DNA of 64,000 nucleotides from Myxococcales bacterium. GTDB taxonomy: Bacteria > Myxococcota_A > Polyangia > Haliangiales > Haliangiaceae. Location: positions 80,584 to 144,583 of the forward strand of contig JAQBQE010000031.1 in assembly GCA_028287135.1 (NCBI GenBank). Direction: 5' to 3'. Made by a program: the position numbers and the translations under genes. The notes under the pieces were generated by a model. That model saw only the letters and a list, made by a program, of their open reading frames with translations, did not search any database and had not been told where the DNA came from. Below are positions 31,249-41,616 of the stretch, one piece after another (positions within the stretch are counted from its first letter, which is position 1; the number at the start of each line of letters is the position of its first letter).

Positions 31249-32886
31249 TCACTTCATTCGTTCGATGGTCTTGGTCTGGTTCTCGAGGATCTCGATCGCG
31301 AGCTTCTCGTCGTAGCGGGTCTCCGAGTTGGTCAGCCGGAGCTTGTGCGGACCGGTCAGCACCTGCTTGTTGACCGGGGTATCACCGAGGAGCTTTCCGT
31401 CCAGCCTGACGGTGAGGACCGGGAACGCCTTGACCTCGAGGCGGCCATACTTCCTGGTCACAGGGTGCGCCGGCTGTCCCGCGCTGGCATCTTTTTTCGG
31501 GGTCTCCGCGGGACCTCCGTCACGGCTCGGTGCGTCGAGAGGTGCATCGACCGGCCCGTCGACCGGCGCATCCGGCGCATCCGGCGCATGGCTGGGACCG
31601 ACCGCAGCATCGACCGCCGCGGGGATCGGGGCTGCGCTCGCGGCATCGGCAGGCAGCACGGTCGCGAGCGCCGATCCTGCGGGCGCGACCGCCGAGCCCG
31701 TGGTCGCAGGCGCAGCGTCCCGCTTGCCGGCGGAGCTGACGAGCGCGAACGTGACCGCACCACTGGCGATCGTGAACAGTGCGACGAGGGCGATCTTGAG
31801 CGCGGTCCGGCTCGGCCGCGGCGCCTCGATCGTCCCGGTCGGCGCCGACATCTGCGCACCGATGCTCGGCAGGGCGGCGACCGGCGAGCCATCGGCATGC
31901 GTGTGCTGGATCACACGCGGGGGCGTGACGCCGGCGGGGCGGCTTGCCGGGCCACCACGCGATCGCGCGATGCTCTGGCGCACGCGTGCGTCGTTCGGGA
32001 ACCGCTCGGCGAGGAGCCCGATCAGCGCCTCGCGACCGTTGCGTGGGGCGTCGGCACACTCGAGCAGGTCATGGATCGCAGCCTCGGCGGTCGGATAGCG
32101 CGCCGGGAGATCGCGCTCGAGCAGCTTCATCACCACGCGCTCGACGTCCTTCGGGATGTCGGGCCGGATCGAGCGTGGCCGCGGCACCTGGCCGAACAGG
32201 ACGGCGGCGAGCGTCGCCCGGGTGTCCTCGCCGATGAACAACCGGTGGCCGACCAGCATCTCCCACAGCATGATCCCGACCGCGAACAGATCGCTGCGCC
32301 CATCGAGCCGCTGACCGTTCGCCTGCTCGGGGCTCATGTACGCGGGCTTGCCCTTGATGAACACCGATGCGGTCGCCTCGCTCGCCGACTTCGCCTTGGC
32401 GATGCCGAAGTCCGAGACCTTGACCGCGCCCTCCCACGACAGCAGGACGTTGTGCGGCGACACATCGCGATGAATGATGCCGCGCATGTCGGCGCCGATC
32501 GGCAGATCGTGCGCATAGCCGAGACCGCGGAGGGCCTCGCTGATCACGAAGATCACGACGGGCACCGGCAGGAGCCCGGTCGACACCAGCGCGTCGAGGT
32601 CGCGTCCTTCGACGAGCTCCATCACGAGGAACAGCCGGTTCTCGGCATCGCGATCGAAGTCGAGGACCGAGACGATGTTCGGATGAACGAGGCGCGAGCT
32701 GATCTGCGCCTCGGCGATGAACATCCCCGAGAACGCCGGGTTATCGGAGAACCCCGGCAGCACGCGCTTGATCGCGACCTTGCGCGAGAATCCTTCCGCG
32801 CCCTGCGTCGATGCGATGAACACCTCCGCCATCCCACCGCCGCCCAGGCGCGTGTCCAGGCGGTACTTCCCCAGGGCCCCTAGCAT
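31249..32886 (-). CDS. Transmembrane Ser/Thr protein kinase with extracytoplasmic PEGA domain
   Basis: 545 residues. The kinase domain (about 8-270) has glycine loop LGGGGMAEV, Lys40 in VAIKR, catalytic loop HRDVSPHN at 139-146 (the variant common in myxobacterial kinases), DFG at 159-161 and SPEQ in the activation segment. A cytoplasmic linker leads to one membrane span (about 350-372), then a Pro/Ala/Asp-rich spacer and a C-terminal PEGA-like beta domain (about 470-535, KYGRLEVKAFPVLTVRLDGKLLGDTPVN). Likely senses the envelope through PEGA and signals inward. Coupled to the PEGA protein gene just downstream. Confidence 0.94.
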   Translation of the reverse strand: MLGALGKYRLDTRLGGGGMAEVFIASTQGAEGFSRKVAIKRVLPGFSDNPAFSGMFIAEAQISSRLVHPNIVSVLDFDRDAENRLFLVMELVEGRDLDALVSTGLLPVPVVIFVISEALRGLGYAHDLPIGADMRGIIHRDVSPHNVLLSWEGAVKVSDFGIAKAKSASEATASVFIKGKPAYMSPEQANGQRLDGRSDLFAVGIMLWEMLVGHRLFIGEDTRATLAAVLFGQVPRPRSIRPDIPKDVERVVMKLLERDLPARYPTAEAAIHDLLECADAPRNGREALIGLLAERFPNDARVRQSIARSRGGPASRPAGVTPPRVIQHTHADGSPVAALPSIGAQMSAPTGTIEAPRPSRTALKIALVALFTIASGAVTFALVSSAGKRDAAPATTGSAVAPAGSALATVLPADAASAAPIPAAVDAAVGPSHAPDAPDAPVDGPVDAPLDAPSRDGGPAETPKKDASAGQPAHPVTRKYGRLEVKAFPVLTVRLDGKLLGDTPVNKQVLTGPHKLRLTNSETRYDEKLAIEILENQTKTIERMK

Positions 32887-32907
32887 TCCCGTCGACGATA
32901 GCGCGAG

Positions 32908-33462
32908 TCAGCGCGCGCTGAACGAGTGAGAGCCGGTGATCCCGCGTTCGGCGAAGTACCGGCGAGCGGCCTCGACATGGAGCGGGAATGCGAACACGTC
33001 CTGGAGCCCGTCGGGTCCGTAGACCAGGCCGCGCTCCGACGTCTCGTGATCCTCGTGGAACGGCGGGAGCGCCGACACCGCGATCGGCGCGGCGATCGAG
33101 AACAGGAGCACGCGGTTGGGCCGCGGCGAGCTCGAGGCGAACCACATCGGCACCAGGGTCGTCGCGTCGACGGAGGCGCCGGTCTCCTCGAGGATCTCGC
33201 GTGCGCCGCCCTCCTGCCATGACTCGTGCTCCTCGAGAAACCCTCCGACCAGGCCGAGCTTGCCGAGCCTGGGCTCGATCGCGCGACGCACGACCAGTAG
33301 CCCGGTGCGACCGCCGTCCTCGACGGGGACCAGGACGACCGAGACCGGGACCGGGTTCGCCCATGTCTGCGTCTTGCAGCCCGGGCAGGTCCGCGGGTAG
33401 GTCCGCGGTTCGGGGAACTTCGTCCCGCAGAACGAACAGAACGCGTCCTTGATCAGCATCAT
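32908..33462 (-). CDS. NUDIX hydrolase with N-terminal zinc ribbon
   Basis: 184 residues. A zinc ribbon (C9, C12, C27, C30 in CSFCG...CPGC) precedes a Nudix domain. The Nudix box is intact: GFLEEHESWQEGGAREILEETG, with the catalytic Glu pair. The zinc-ribbon Nudix group includes NudC-like NADH pyrophosphatases, but the NudC-specific SQPWPFP motif is not seen, so substrate is open. The start (ATGATG at 33462) is 20 bases after the HD-GYP regulator stop and lies 21 bases before the kinase gene. Overlapping Arg-rich frames are shadows. Confidence 0.92.
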   Translation of the reverse strand: MMLIKDAFCSFCGTKFPEPRTYPRTCPGCKTQTWANPVPVSVVLVPVEDGGRTGLLVVRRAIEPRLGKLGLVGGFLEEHESWQEGGAREILEETGASVDATTLVPMWFASSSPRPNRVLLFSIAAPIAVSALPPFHEDHETSERGLVYGPDGLQDVFAFPLHVEAARRYFAERGITGSHSFSAR

Positions 33463-33482
33463 CGTCTACCTCGGGCTCGGGC

Positions 33483-35036
<1,554 letters not shown>

Positions 35037-35049
35037 CAGGGACGGGTCT

Positions 35050-35835
35050 TCACTCGGAGGGTGCCGGTGCCTGTGCGGGCGCCGGGGTGGCCTCACCGCC
35101 GGCCGTCGCCGCTGCCTTCGGCGCCATTGGATCCGGCAGCGCGCTCGGGCGACCGTTCTCCTTGTCCGCGCCCGCCTGCAGCTTGATCCACGTGTCACGT
35201 GCGGCCATCGCGCGCTGGCGCTCGGCGTCCGCCTTCTCCTTCGCCGAGCCAACGCGCTTGCCGCGCGACTGCTCCTGGGTCGGAAACCAGTTGTAGTCGA
35301 CGCCCTTCGGGCTCTTGTTGTTCTTCTGCGCGAGCTGCGACTTCGCGAGCTCGAACTTCGCCTCGCGCCAGTACATGTTCTCCTGGGTGTAGCGCCAGTG
35401 GCGCTTCAGCCAGTTGCGGTATGCGTCGTGGTACTTCACGCGCGCATCAGCAGCCTTCGCGAGCTGCTCGGCGGCGTGGAGCTCCTTCGTCGCCTGGTTG
35501 ATCCGGTTGTTGTCGGCCGAGCTCTCGGCCTGCTTCTTGTTGGAGATCGCGGTGTCGATCGCGAGGCGGGTGCCCTTCTGATCGTTGCGGACGCCGGTCA
35601 GCTGCGCGGTGGCCTCGTTGTAGTCGGCCTCGGCCTTGGCGTTCTCCATCTTCGCGATCGAGTAGTCCTGCTGGGTTTGGAGGACGGCCTGCTTCTGGTC
35701 CATCCCGACGTCGGCGATGAACATGTCGTCGAAGTGGCGCGCGAGCGGGGTCGGCGGGGAGTCATCGGACCCACCACCGCAGCTGGCCGCAAACCACAAC
35801 ACACCGATCGCAAGGAGCTTCGAGGGGAGGCGCAT
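35050..35835 (-). CDS. Coiled-coil lipoprotein
   Basis: 261 residues. Signal peptide with lipobox FAASC and Cys19, followed by GGGSDD. The body (about 40-210) is highly charged and helical (KMENAKAEADYNEATAQL, LAIDTAISNKKQAE) and likely forms a long coiled coil, comparable to Lpp or wall-spacing lipoproteins. A Pro/Ala-rich tail ends the protein. It is divergent from coaX across about 60 bases and ends 13 bases before the HD-GYP regulator start, so both may share a transcript. No family is recognised. Confidence 0.77.
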   Translation of the reverse strand: MRLPSKLLAIGVLWFAASCGGGSDDSPPTPLARHFDDMFIADVGMDQKQAVLQTQQDYSIAKMENAKAEADYNEATAQLTGVRNDQKGTRLAIDTAISNKKQAESSADNNRINQATKELHAAEQLAKAADARVKYHDAYRNWLKRHWRYTQENMYWREAKFELAKSQLAQKNNKSPKGVDYNWFPTQEQSRGKRVGSAKEKADAERQRAMAARDTWIKLQAGADKENGRPSALPDPMAPKAAATAGGEATPAPAQAPAPSE

Positions 35836-35895
35836 AGTGAACCCGAGCCTACTACGGGCGCTTCCGGCGAGCTACCATCGGGGCCGGGGGATCCA

Positions 35896-36678
35896 ATGAC
35901 CGTCCTTCTCGCCGTCGATGTCGGCAACACCAACACCGTCCTCGGCGTATTTCGTGATGACGTGCTCGCGGCGAGCTGGCGGATCCAGACCGTCGCCGAA
36001 CGCACGTCTGACGAGTACGCGGTGCTGCTCAAGACGCTGCTCGATATGGAAGGGCCAGCCAGCTCGTTGGCCTGGAATTCGATCGATGCCGGCATCATCT
36101 CGTCGGTCGTACCGCCGGCGGTGTTCAGCCTGCAGCGGTTCTTCAAGCACTACTGCGGTGGTGCGGCCCTGCTGGTCGGGCCGGGGATCAAGACCGGGAT
36201 GCCGATCCTCTACGAGAACCCGCGCGAGGTCGGTGCCGATCGCATCGTCAACTCGGTGGCTGCGTTCGAGCAGCTGAAGAGCGGGTGCATCGTCGTCGAT
36301 TTCGGCACCGCGACGACGTGGGACGTCGTCAATCCCAAGGGCGAGTACCTCGGCGGTGTGATCGCGCCGGGCATCCAGATCAGCGCCGAGGCCCTCTACG
36401 AGCACGCGGCCAAGCTTCCGCGCGTCGAACTCGCGCGCCCGGGCAAGGTCGTCGCGCGCAACACGGTGGCCTCGATGCAGGCGGGCCTCGTCTATGGCTA
36501 CGCCGGCATGGTCGATGCCCTCGTCGATCGAATCCGCGCCGAGATCGACTGGCCGGCGCGCTGTATCGCCACCGGTGGTCTCGCCGCGCTGATCGCGACC
36601 GAAACCCGAACGATCGAGTCAACCGATGATCTGTTGACGCTCAAGGGCCTTCAGATCCTGTATCACCGCAACGCATGA
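35896..36678 (+). CDS. coaX: Type III pantothenate kinase
   Basis: First step of coenzyme A synthesis from pantothenate. 260 residues from ATG 35896; the long frame upstream is a shadow of the lipoprotein and regulator genes. Family motifs: DVGNTNTVLG at 8-17, GADRIVNSVAAFE, VVDFGTATTWDVV with the catalytic Asp, and PGIQISAEAL and GGLAALI. CoaX enzymes need a monovalent cation and are not feedback-inhibited by CoA. Its stop overlaps the next ATG (ATGA), so it is coupled to the helical-repeat gene. Confidence 0.96.
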   Translation: MTVLLAVDVGNTNTVLGVFRDDVLAASWRIQTVAERTSDEYAVLLKTLLDMEGPASSLAWNSIDAGIISSVVPPAVFSLQRFFKHYCGGAALLVGPGIKTGMPILYENPREVGADRIVNSVAAFEQLKSGCIVVDFGTATTWDVVNPKGEYLGGVIAPGIQISAEALYEHAAKLPRVELARPGKVVARNTVASMQAGLVYGYAGMVDALVDRIRAEIDWPARCIATGGLAALIATETRTIESTDDLLTLKGLQILYHRNA

Positions 36679-37781
36679 TGGAGCTCACGCCCCTCGACCC
36701 GAGCCAGCTCTCGACCGCTGCGCAGCGCGCGCTCGGTCCGGGACCTGGTCGCATGATGGCGTCCAAGGGAATGCTGCCGCTGCCGCCGGCCGATCAGGTC
36801 GCGGTGCTCTACCAGCTCTCGCTCGACGCCGACCTCACGATCGCGACCGCGTCCAAGGCCACCGCGGGAACGCTTCCCGACAAGCTGCTGAGCGGCACGC
36901 TCGCGGATCCGACGCTCGATCCGCGGATCCTCCACTACTTCGGGACCGTTGCTGCCGACAAGCCGACGGTGTTCGACGCGATCGCGCTCAATCCCTCGGT
37001 CGCCGACGCAACGCTCGCGATGCTCGCGGGCAAAGGCGACGCACGTGCCGTCGATCAGATCGCGCAGAACGAGCAGCGGCTGCTCCGGCATCCCGAGATC
37101 ATCGCCGCGATGTACATGAACCGCCGCGCCCGCATGTCGACGATCGATCGCGTCGTCGAGCTCGCGGTCCGCAACTCGGTCCGGGTTCCGGGGCTCGCCG
37201 CCTGGGACGAGGTCGCCCGCGCGTTGACCGGGTCATCCCCCGCGGATGCCAAGGTCGACGAGCTGTTCGCAACGGTCGCCGACAAGATCACCGCGGATGA
37301 CAGCGCGCTCACCACCGGCGACGCCAACCAGGCACTGCCCGAGGATGCGCACACGGCCGAGGAAGACGATCGCGACATCCCGTTCGACGAGCTCTCGATC
37401 CCCGCGAAGATCCGCGCGGCCACGATCGGCAATGCGATCGCGCGTGGCATGGCGATCCGGTCGCCGATCAAGATGGTCGCGGCCGCTGCGATCAAGTCTC
37501 CCGGTGTCACCGAGATCGAGGCCGCGCGCTACGCCGGTAACCCGGGGCTCGGCGAGGACGTGATCCGCTACATTGCCGCCAAGCGAGAGTGGACCAAGCT
37601 GTACGGAGTGAAGGTCGCCCTGTGCCGCAACCCCAAGACACCGATCGCAGAGGCCGGCCGGATGCTGCCGTTCCTGCGCGAGCGCGACCTGCAGTCGGTA
37701 GGAAATTCTCGAGGCATTCCGTCGGCGCTGGTCGCACAGGCCAAGAAGCTGATCATGCAGCGACGGGGCGGCGCTAAATGA
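36675..37781 (+). CDS. Cytoplasmic helical-repeat protein (LRV/DUF2336-like)
   Basis: 368 residues, almost all helical and Ala-rich, without signal or membrane span. Units begin with an Asn/His-Pro step (ALNPSVADATLAML, RHPEIIAAMYMN, AGNPGLGEDVIRYIA, CRNPKTPIAEAGRMLPFL), an arrangement seen in leucine-rich-variant and HEAT-type solenoids. An acidic gap (about 225-240) splits the two halves. It could bind a nucleic acid or protein, but no function is known. Coupled on both sides: ATGA with coaX and ATGA with the thioredoxin fusion. Confidence 0.8.
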   Translation: MMELTPLDPSQLSTAAQRALGPGPGRMMASKGMLPLPPADQVAVLYQLSLDADLTIATASKATAGTLPDKLLSGTLADPTLDPRILHYFGTVAADKPTVFDAIALNPSVADATLAMLAGKGDARAVDQIAQNEQRLLRHPEIIAAMYMNRRARMSTIDRVVELAVRNSVRVPGLAAWDEVARALTGSSPADAKVDELFATVADKITADDSALTTGDANQALPEDAHTAEEDDRDIPFDELSIPAKIRAATIGNAIARGMAIRSPIKMVAAAAIKSPGVTEIEAARYAGNPGLGEDVIRYIAAKREWTKLYGVKVALCRNPKTPIAEAGRMLPFLRERDLQSVGNSRGIPSALVAQAKKLIMQRRGGAK

Positions 37782-38902
37782 CGGACGGGCCCGGGATCTC
37801 GCGCGGGGAACCTCCGGGCCCAGGTGGACCGCACGACGCGGGTCCACGGTTCTTCGCGCGGCTCGGCCTCGCGATCACGAACCCACGCTGGGCGCTGTCG
37901 ATCGCCGCGGATCGCCGACACGCAGGACGCTCGGGCACCGATCTGCTCGTGCTGATGCTCGTGATCCTCGCGGCGACGCAGCTGCGTGGGCTGGTCGGTG
38001 CCGTGTGGCTCGGCACCGCGGTCGACCCGGCGCTCGGGCTTAGGTTCGCGATCCACGTGCTGACCCGCGCGCTCAGCGTGAAGCTCGGCTTCCTCGTCGT
38101 TGCCGCGATCATCGTCTGGCTGGCCTCGGGCTCGCGGCGCGATCTCGGTCGGTCCTTCGATCTCGCGTGTGTCGCCGCGCTACCGATCCTGATCGTCGAT
38201 CTGATCGCGAGCGTGATCGTCCAGGCGTTCGATCTCGCGCCCCCGGATCTCGCGGCGATCCTGCTCGCCGGTGTCTCCTTCATGTGGGCCGGGGTGCTGA
38301 TCGCGCTCTCGCTCCGTCCGGCGCGCCAGCGGGCGGTCACCGTGCCAGCGCCCCCGCCCGCGATCGAGCGGGTCGCGCGGAACGGGGGGCGTGCCGTGAT
38401 CGCGGCGGCGGTGATCGGCGTCGTCCTCCAGGTCGTCGGCATCGTGCGCAACACCGAGCTGATCCGGCCGATGACCCAGGGCGATCCGGCCCCGGCGTTC
38501 TCGCTCCCCACGATCGCCGCGGGTGGCGAGCACGGCGAGCCCGTCTCGCTGCCGTCCATGCGCGGCAACGTCGTAGTGCTCGATTTCTGGGCGACCTGGT
38601 GCAACCCATGCCTGAAGATGATGCCGTCCCTCGACGCTCTCGCTCGCGCGCACCCCGAGCTGGTCGTGCTCGCGATCAACCTAGATGATCCCGCGGCGGC
38701 ACGTGGGCTGTGGGACGAGCGCGGGTACCAGCTCCAGCTCCTGGCCGATGATGGTCAGGTCAGCGACCGGTATGGCGTGACGACGATCCCGCACTCGGTC
38801 GTGATCGATCGTGCCGGGGTGGTGCGGGCCGTCATCCGGGGCTCGAGCAGCGAGCTGGACAGCACGGTGATCCGCCTCCTGGCAGAGGAGATCCGGAAGT
38901 AG
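37778..38902 (+). CDS. Multi-span membrane protein fused to TlpA-like thioredoxin
   Basis: 374 residues. The first half (about 53-182) has four to five hydrophobic segments of Yip1-like character; one more span (about 205-222) anchors a C-terminal thioredoxin/AhpC-TSA domain (about 235-374). The active site WCNPC is at 274-278 in FWATWCNPCLKMMPSL, with the cis-Pro in TTIPHSVV. Because the domain follows a span with the basic side inside, the thioredoxin probably faces the periplasm, where TlpA proteins reduce or oxidise cysteines, for example during cytochrome maturation. The fusion of the membrane and redox parts is unusual. Confidence 0.86.
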   Translation: MTDGPGISRGEPPGPGGPHDAGPRFFARLGLAITNPRWALSIAADRRHAGRSGTDLLVLMLVILAATQLRGLVGAVWLGTAVDPALGLRFAIHVLTRALSVKLGFLVVAAIIVWLASGSRRDLGRSFDLACVAALPILIVDLIASVIVQAFDLAPPDLAAILLAGVSFMWAGVLIALSLRPARQRAVTVPAPPPAIERVARNGGRAVIAAAVIGVVLQVVGIVRNTELIRPMTQGDPAPAFSLPTIAAGGEHGEPVSLPSMRGNVVVLDFWATWCNPCLKMMPSLDALARAHPELVVLAINLDDPAAARGLWDERGYQLQLLADDGQVSDRYGVTTIPHSVVIDRAGVVRAVIRGSSSELDSTVIRLLAEEIRK

Positions 38903-38934
38903 TTATCGAAGGCGTGTCGTGATACGAGAGGTCC

Positions 38935-39132
38935 ATGGCCAGCCTGGTCTGCGCCACGTGCCGCAAGTTGATTCCGCCGGGTACCTCGGCGATCCGGTGC
39001 ACGGTGGCCTCGTGCAATACCGGTAGGATGAAGCTGCGGTTCTGCACGATCGCGTGCTGGGAGAAGCACATCCCCACCGCGCGCCACCGCAAGGCCGCGT
39101 ACGTCGTCGAGGACCGCCCCACGTCCGACTGA
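38935..39132 (+). CDS. Small Cys/His zinc-binding protein
   Basis: 65 residues. Five to six Cys and two His form likely metal ligands: CATC near the start, then CTVASCN, FCTIACWEKH. The pattern resembles a treble-clef or HIT-type zinc finger. No signal peptide is present, so it is cytoplasmic. It lies 32 bases after the thioredoxin fusion and 58 bases before the FAM20-like kinase. Function unknown; possibly a metal chaperone or adaptor within the run. Confidence 0.72.
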   Translation: MASLVCATCRKLIPPGTSAIRCTVASCNTGRMKLRFCTIACWEKHIPTARHRKAAYVVEDRPTSD

Positions 39133-39190
39133 GCGGGCCTCTCGTTACGTCTTTTCGGGTCTCCGGCGATCGCGTGTTACCGTTTCGGCC

Positions 39191-40300
39191 GTGCGGCTCG
39201 GGACCTGTATCGCGCTCGAGCTCGTCGTCGCGGCGGGTGCCGTGGCCGGCGTGTGGGTCGGGGTCAGCCAGGCCTCCCGGCTCGCCGGTAACTACCTGAT
39301 GAGTAGCGAGGCGGTGGCCGCGACCTCGTCGCCGTCGCCGCCGCGGATCCCCGAGGTCCCGGTTCGCCTGCCGCGTGCGACGCTCGAGATCTCGAGGCCG
39401 GTCGTCACGCCGAACAACGTGTTCGGCGCCCACGACGATGTCCTGCTCGCACCGCTCGGCGCGGCGCCGCTGACCCGGATCAAGCTCAACCACGGCGGCA
39501 CCTCGCTGTCCCTGCGCGTCGACTTCGCGAACGGATCGCGCGCGTCGTTCAAGCCCGAGCAGATCCATCCACAGTCGGATCCTCGGCGCGAGATCGCCGC
39601 CTATCGCGTCGATCGCCTGCTCGGGTTCGGGCGCGTCCCGCCCGCGAAGGCGACGACGTTCACGCTCGACGAGATGATCGCGGCGGCCGACCCCAGCCGT
39701 CGCACGTACATCGGCGAGCGGCTCCGCGACGAAGGACTGATCCGCCGTGGCGGTCTGGTGCATGGCGAGCTGTCGTGGTGGGTGCCCGAGATCAAGCTCG
39801 CCAAGCTCGGTGCACAGCCGATCGACGACAAGGCAGGCAAGCTGCTGTGGACGTCGTACCTGCAGGTCGGCGCCACGATCCCCGCCGAGGTCCGGCCGCT
39901 CGTCGAACAGATCTCCGCGCTCGTGCTGTTCGATGTCCTGATCGACAACCCGGATCGGTGGAGCGGTGCGAACACGGTGATGTCACCCGACGGGCAGATC
40001 TTGTTCTTCATGGACAACTCGATGTCGTTCTCGAAGTTCGCGTTCGGGCATCACTCGAACCTGCTCGCGCTGCGGCGGATCCAGGTGTTTCCGCGCAAGC
40101 TCGTCGCACGGCTGCGCGAGCTCACCCTCCAGATGCTGACCGACTCCGTCGCCGTGCCGGGGCTCGCCGATCATGGCCTCGCGCCGCTGATCGATGACGA
40201 GGAGATCCGAGCAATCCTCGCGCGTCGCGACAACATGATGAGGTACATCGATCAGTTGATCGAGGAGCACGGAGAGGACACGGTGCTCGCGTTCCCATGA
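39191..40300 (+). CDS. Membrane-anchored FAM20-like (secretory-pathway type) protein kinase
   Basis: 369 residues. An N-terminal hydrophobic segment (about 5-28) anchors a domain outside the cytoplasm. From about 90 onward it follows the FAM20/four-jointed kinase plan: ATP-binding lysine in SFKP at 119-122, the helix EIAAYRVDRLLGFGRVPP at 134-151 with the Lys-paired Glu134, catalytic Asp255 in LIDNPDRW and metal Asp275 in FMDNSMSF. These match human FAM20C elements FKP, EIAAFHLDR..RRVPP, NMDRH and LDNGRGFG, recalled from memory. Cys-rich FAM20C insertions are absent. Predicted to phosphorylate proteins or sugars in the periplasm. ATGA overlap with the next gene. Confidence 0.84.
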   Translation: MRLGTCIALELVVAAGAVAGVWVGVSQASRLAGNYLMSSEAVAATSSPSPPRIPEVPVRLPRATLEISRPVVTPNNVFGAHDDVLLAPLGAAPLTRIKLNHGGTSLSLRVDFANGSRASFKPEQIHPQSDPRREIAAYRVDRLLGFGRVPPAKATTFTLDEMIAAADPSRRTYIGERLRDEGLIRRGGLVHGELSWWVPEIKLAKLGAQPIDDKAGKLLWTSYLQVGATIPAEVRPLVEQISALVLFDVLIDNPDRWSGANTVMSPDGQILFFMDNSMSFSKFAFGHHSNLLALRRIQVFPRKLVARLRELTLQMLTDSVAVPGLADHGLAPLIDDEEIRAILARRDNMMRYIDQLIEEHGEDTVLAFP

Positions 40301-41616
40301 ACACGATGTGCCCGACGTGCAACAAGCCGGTCGATCCGCTGCGCGCCCGCTCCGTGGGCGTGCGTGACGGCAAGGTCGTCGCCTACTGCAGCACCGAGTG
40401 CGCACGCGCGGCGGAGACCAAGCCGACCGTGGTCCCGAAGCGCACGCCCGCCACCGGTGTGGTCGCGGCGGCGGCACCGTTCGCGCTCGACAGCGGACCG
40501 GTGATCGAGATCGTGCGCGAGCCCGCCTCCGCGGCGATCGCCGAGGCCCACGACGAGCCGAAGGTCGGCGTCGATCTCGGGAAGATGCGCGAGCTCGACC
40601 GCCAGCATGGCCGTGCGTCGACGCCGGACCAGGTCGCGCCGGGCAGCAAGGCGCTCAAGGTCATCGTGCTCGTGCTCGTGCTCGTCGGTGCAGGCGCATA
40701 TCTCGCCCATCGCTTCTTGCTGTCCAACCGCGATGGGTCGGCCTCGGCCACGACGCCGACTGCCGAGCAGGTCCCGGTCGTCGTGCCGGTGGCCGCCGAC
40801 GCTGCCACTGCGGAGGTCGTCGTCGATCGCGACGCCAGTGTCGCCAAGGCCCGCGCGGTCCTGACCCAGAACCTCGACTCCGACTCGCCGCGCGTCCAGC
40901 GGGTCGCCGCGGCGGCGCTCGCACGGACCGGCGATGCACGAGCGCTCGAGTCGCTCGCGACGGCGCTGGCCAAGGAGACGAGCGACGTCGGCCGGCTCGA
41001 GCTCGCGTACGCGCTCGCGCGGGTCGGGGACAAGCGCGGCATGGATGCACTGGTCGCAGCGATCGGCTCCGCGCGTCGTGACGTCAAGCTCGAGGCAGGA
41101 CGGATGCTCGCACGGCTCGGTGATGCGCGTGCGGTGCCTCCACTCGCGAGCTACCTCGCGGTCAGTCAGCTCCGGCTCGGTGCGTCCGAGCAGCTCGCGT
41201 ACCTGGCCGAGCCGCGCGCGATCACCGCGCTGACCCAGATCCGCGACGACGCGAAGTCGTCGACCGACGACAAGGCCCGCGCGACGATCGCGCTCGGGAT
41301 CGCCGGCAAGACCGAGGTCATCCCGGCCCTCCAGGAGCTCCTGAAGGACGGACGGTTCAACACGTTTGCCGCCGCCGCGCTGTCCGAGCTCCACGATCCG
41401 TCCGCGAAGTCACTGCTGCTCGAGCAGCTCTCGATTCCGTCGCTGCGCGTCCAGGCAGCGCGCTCGTTGCGCCGCCTCGAGCCAGCGCTCGATCCGAGCG
41501 CGCAGTTGACGCCGCTGCTCGCCGCACTCGACTCGAAGAAGGACACCGAGCTGATCCAGATCTCCGAGTCGATCCTCCTGCTCGCGGGACCGGTGAGCTG
41601 GTCGGAGCGTCCGTGA
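40297..41616 (+). CDS. Zinc-ribbon, single-span, HEAT-repeat protein
   Basis: 439 residues. A cytoplasmic zinc ribbon (CPTC at 5-8 and CSTEC at about 32-36, TRASH/YHS-like) and linker precede one membrane span (about 120-140, VIVLVLVLVGAGAYLAHRF). The outer part (about 175-430) is a HEAT/PBS-type solenoid: VQRVAAAALARTGDARALESL, LELAYALARVGDKRGMDAL, VKLEAGRMLARLGDARAVPPL. The first ATG is overlapped by the FAM20-like stop (ATGA). Solenoids bind other proteins, so this could present substrates to the kinase; that is inference. Confidence 0.87.
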   Translation: MNTMCPTCNKPVDPLRARSVGVRDGKVVAYCSTECARAAETKPTVVPKRTPATGVVAAAAPFALDSGPVIEIVREPASAAIAEAHDEPKVGVDLGKMRELDRQHGRASTPDQVAPGSKALKVIVLVLVLVGAGAYLAHRFLLSNRDGSASATTPTAEQVPVVVPVAADAATAEVVVDRDASVAKARAVLTQNLDSDSPRVQRVAAAALARTGDARALESLATALAKETSDVGRLELAYALARVGDKRGMDALVAAIGSARRDVKLEAGRMLARLGDARAVPPLASYLAVSQLRLGASEQLAYLAEPRAITALTQIRDDAKSSTDDKARATIALGIAGKTEVIPALQELLKDGRFNTFAAAALSELHDPSAKSLLLEQLSIPSLRVQAARSLRRLEPALDPSAQLTPLLAALDSKKDTELIQISESILLLAGPVSWSERP

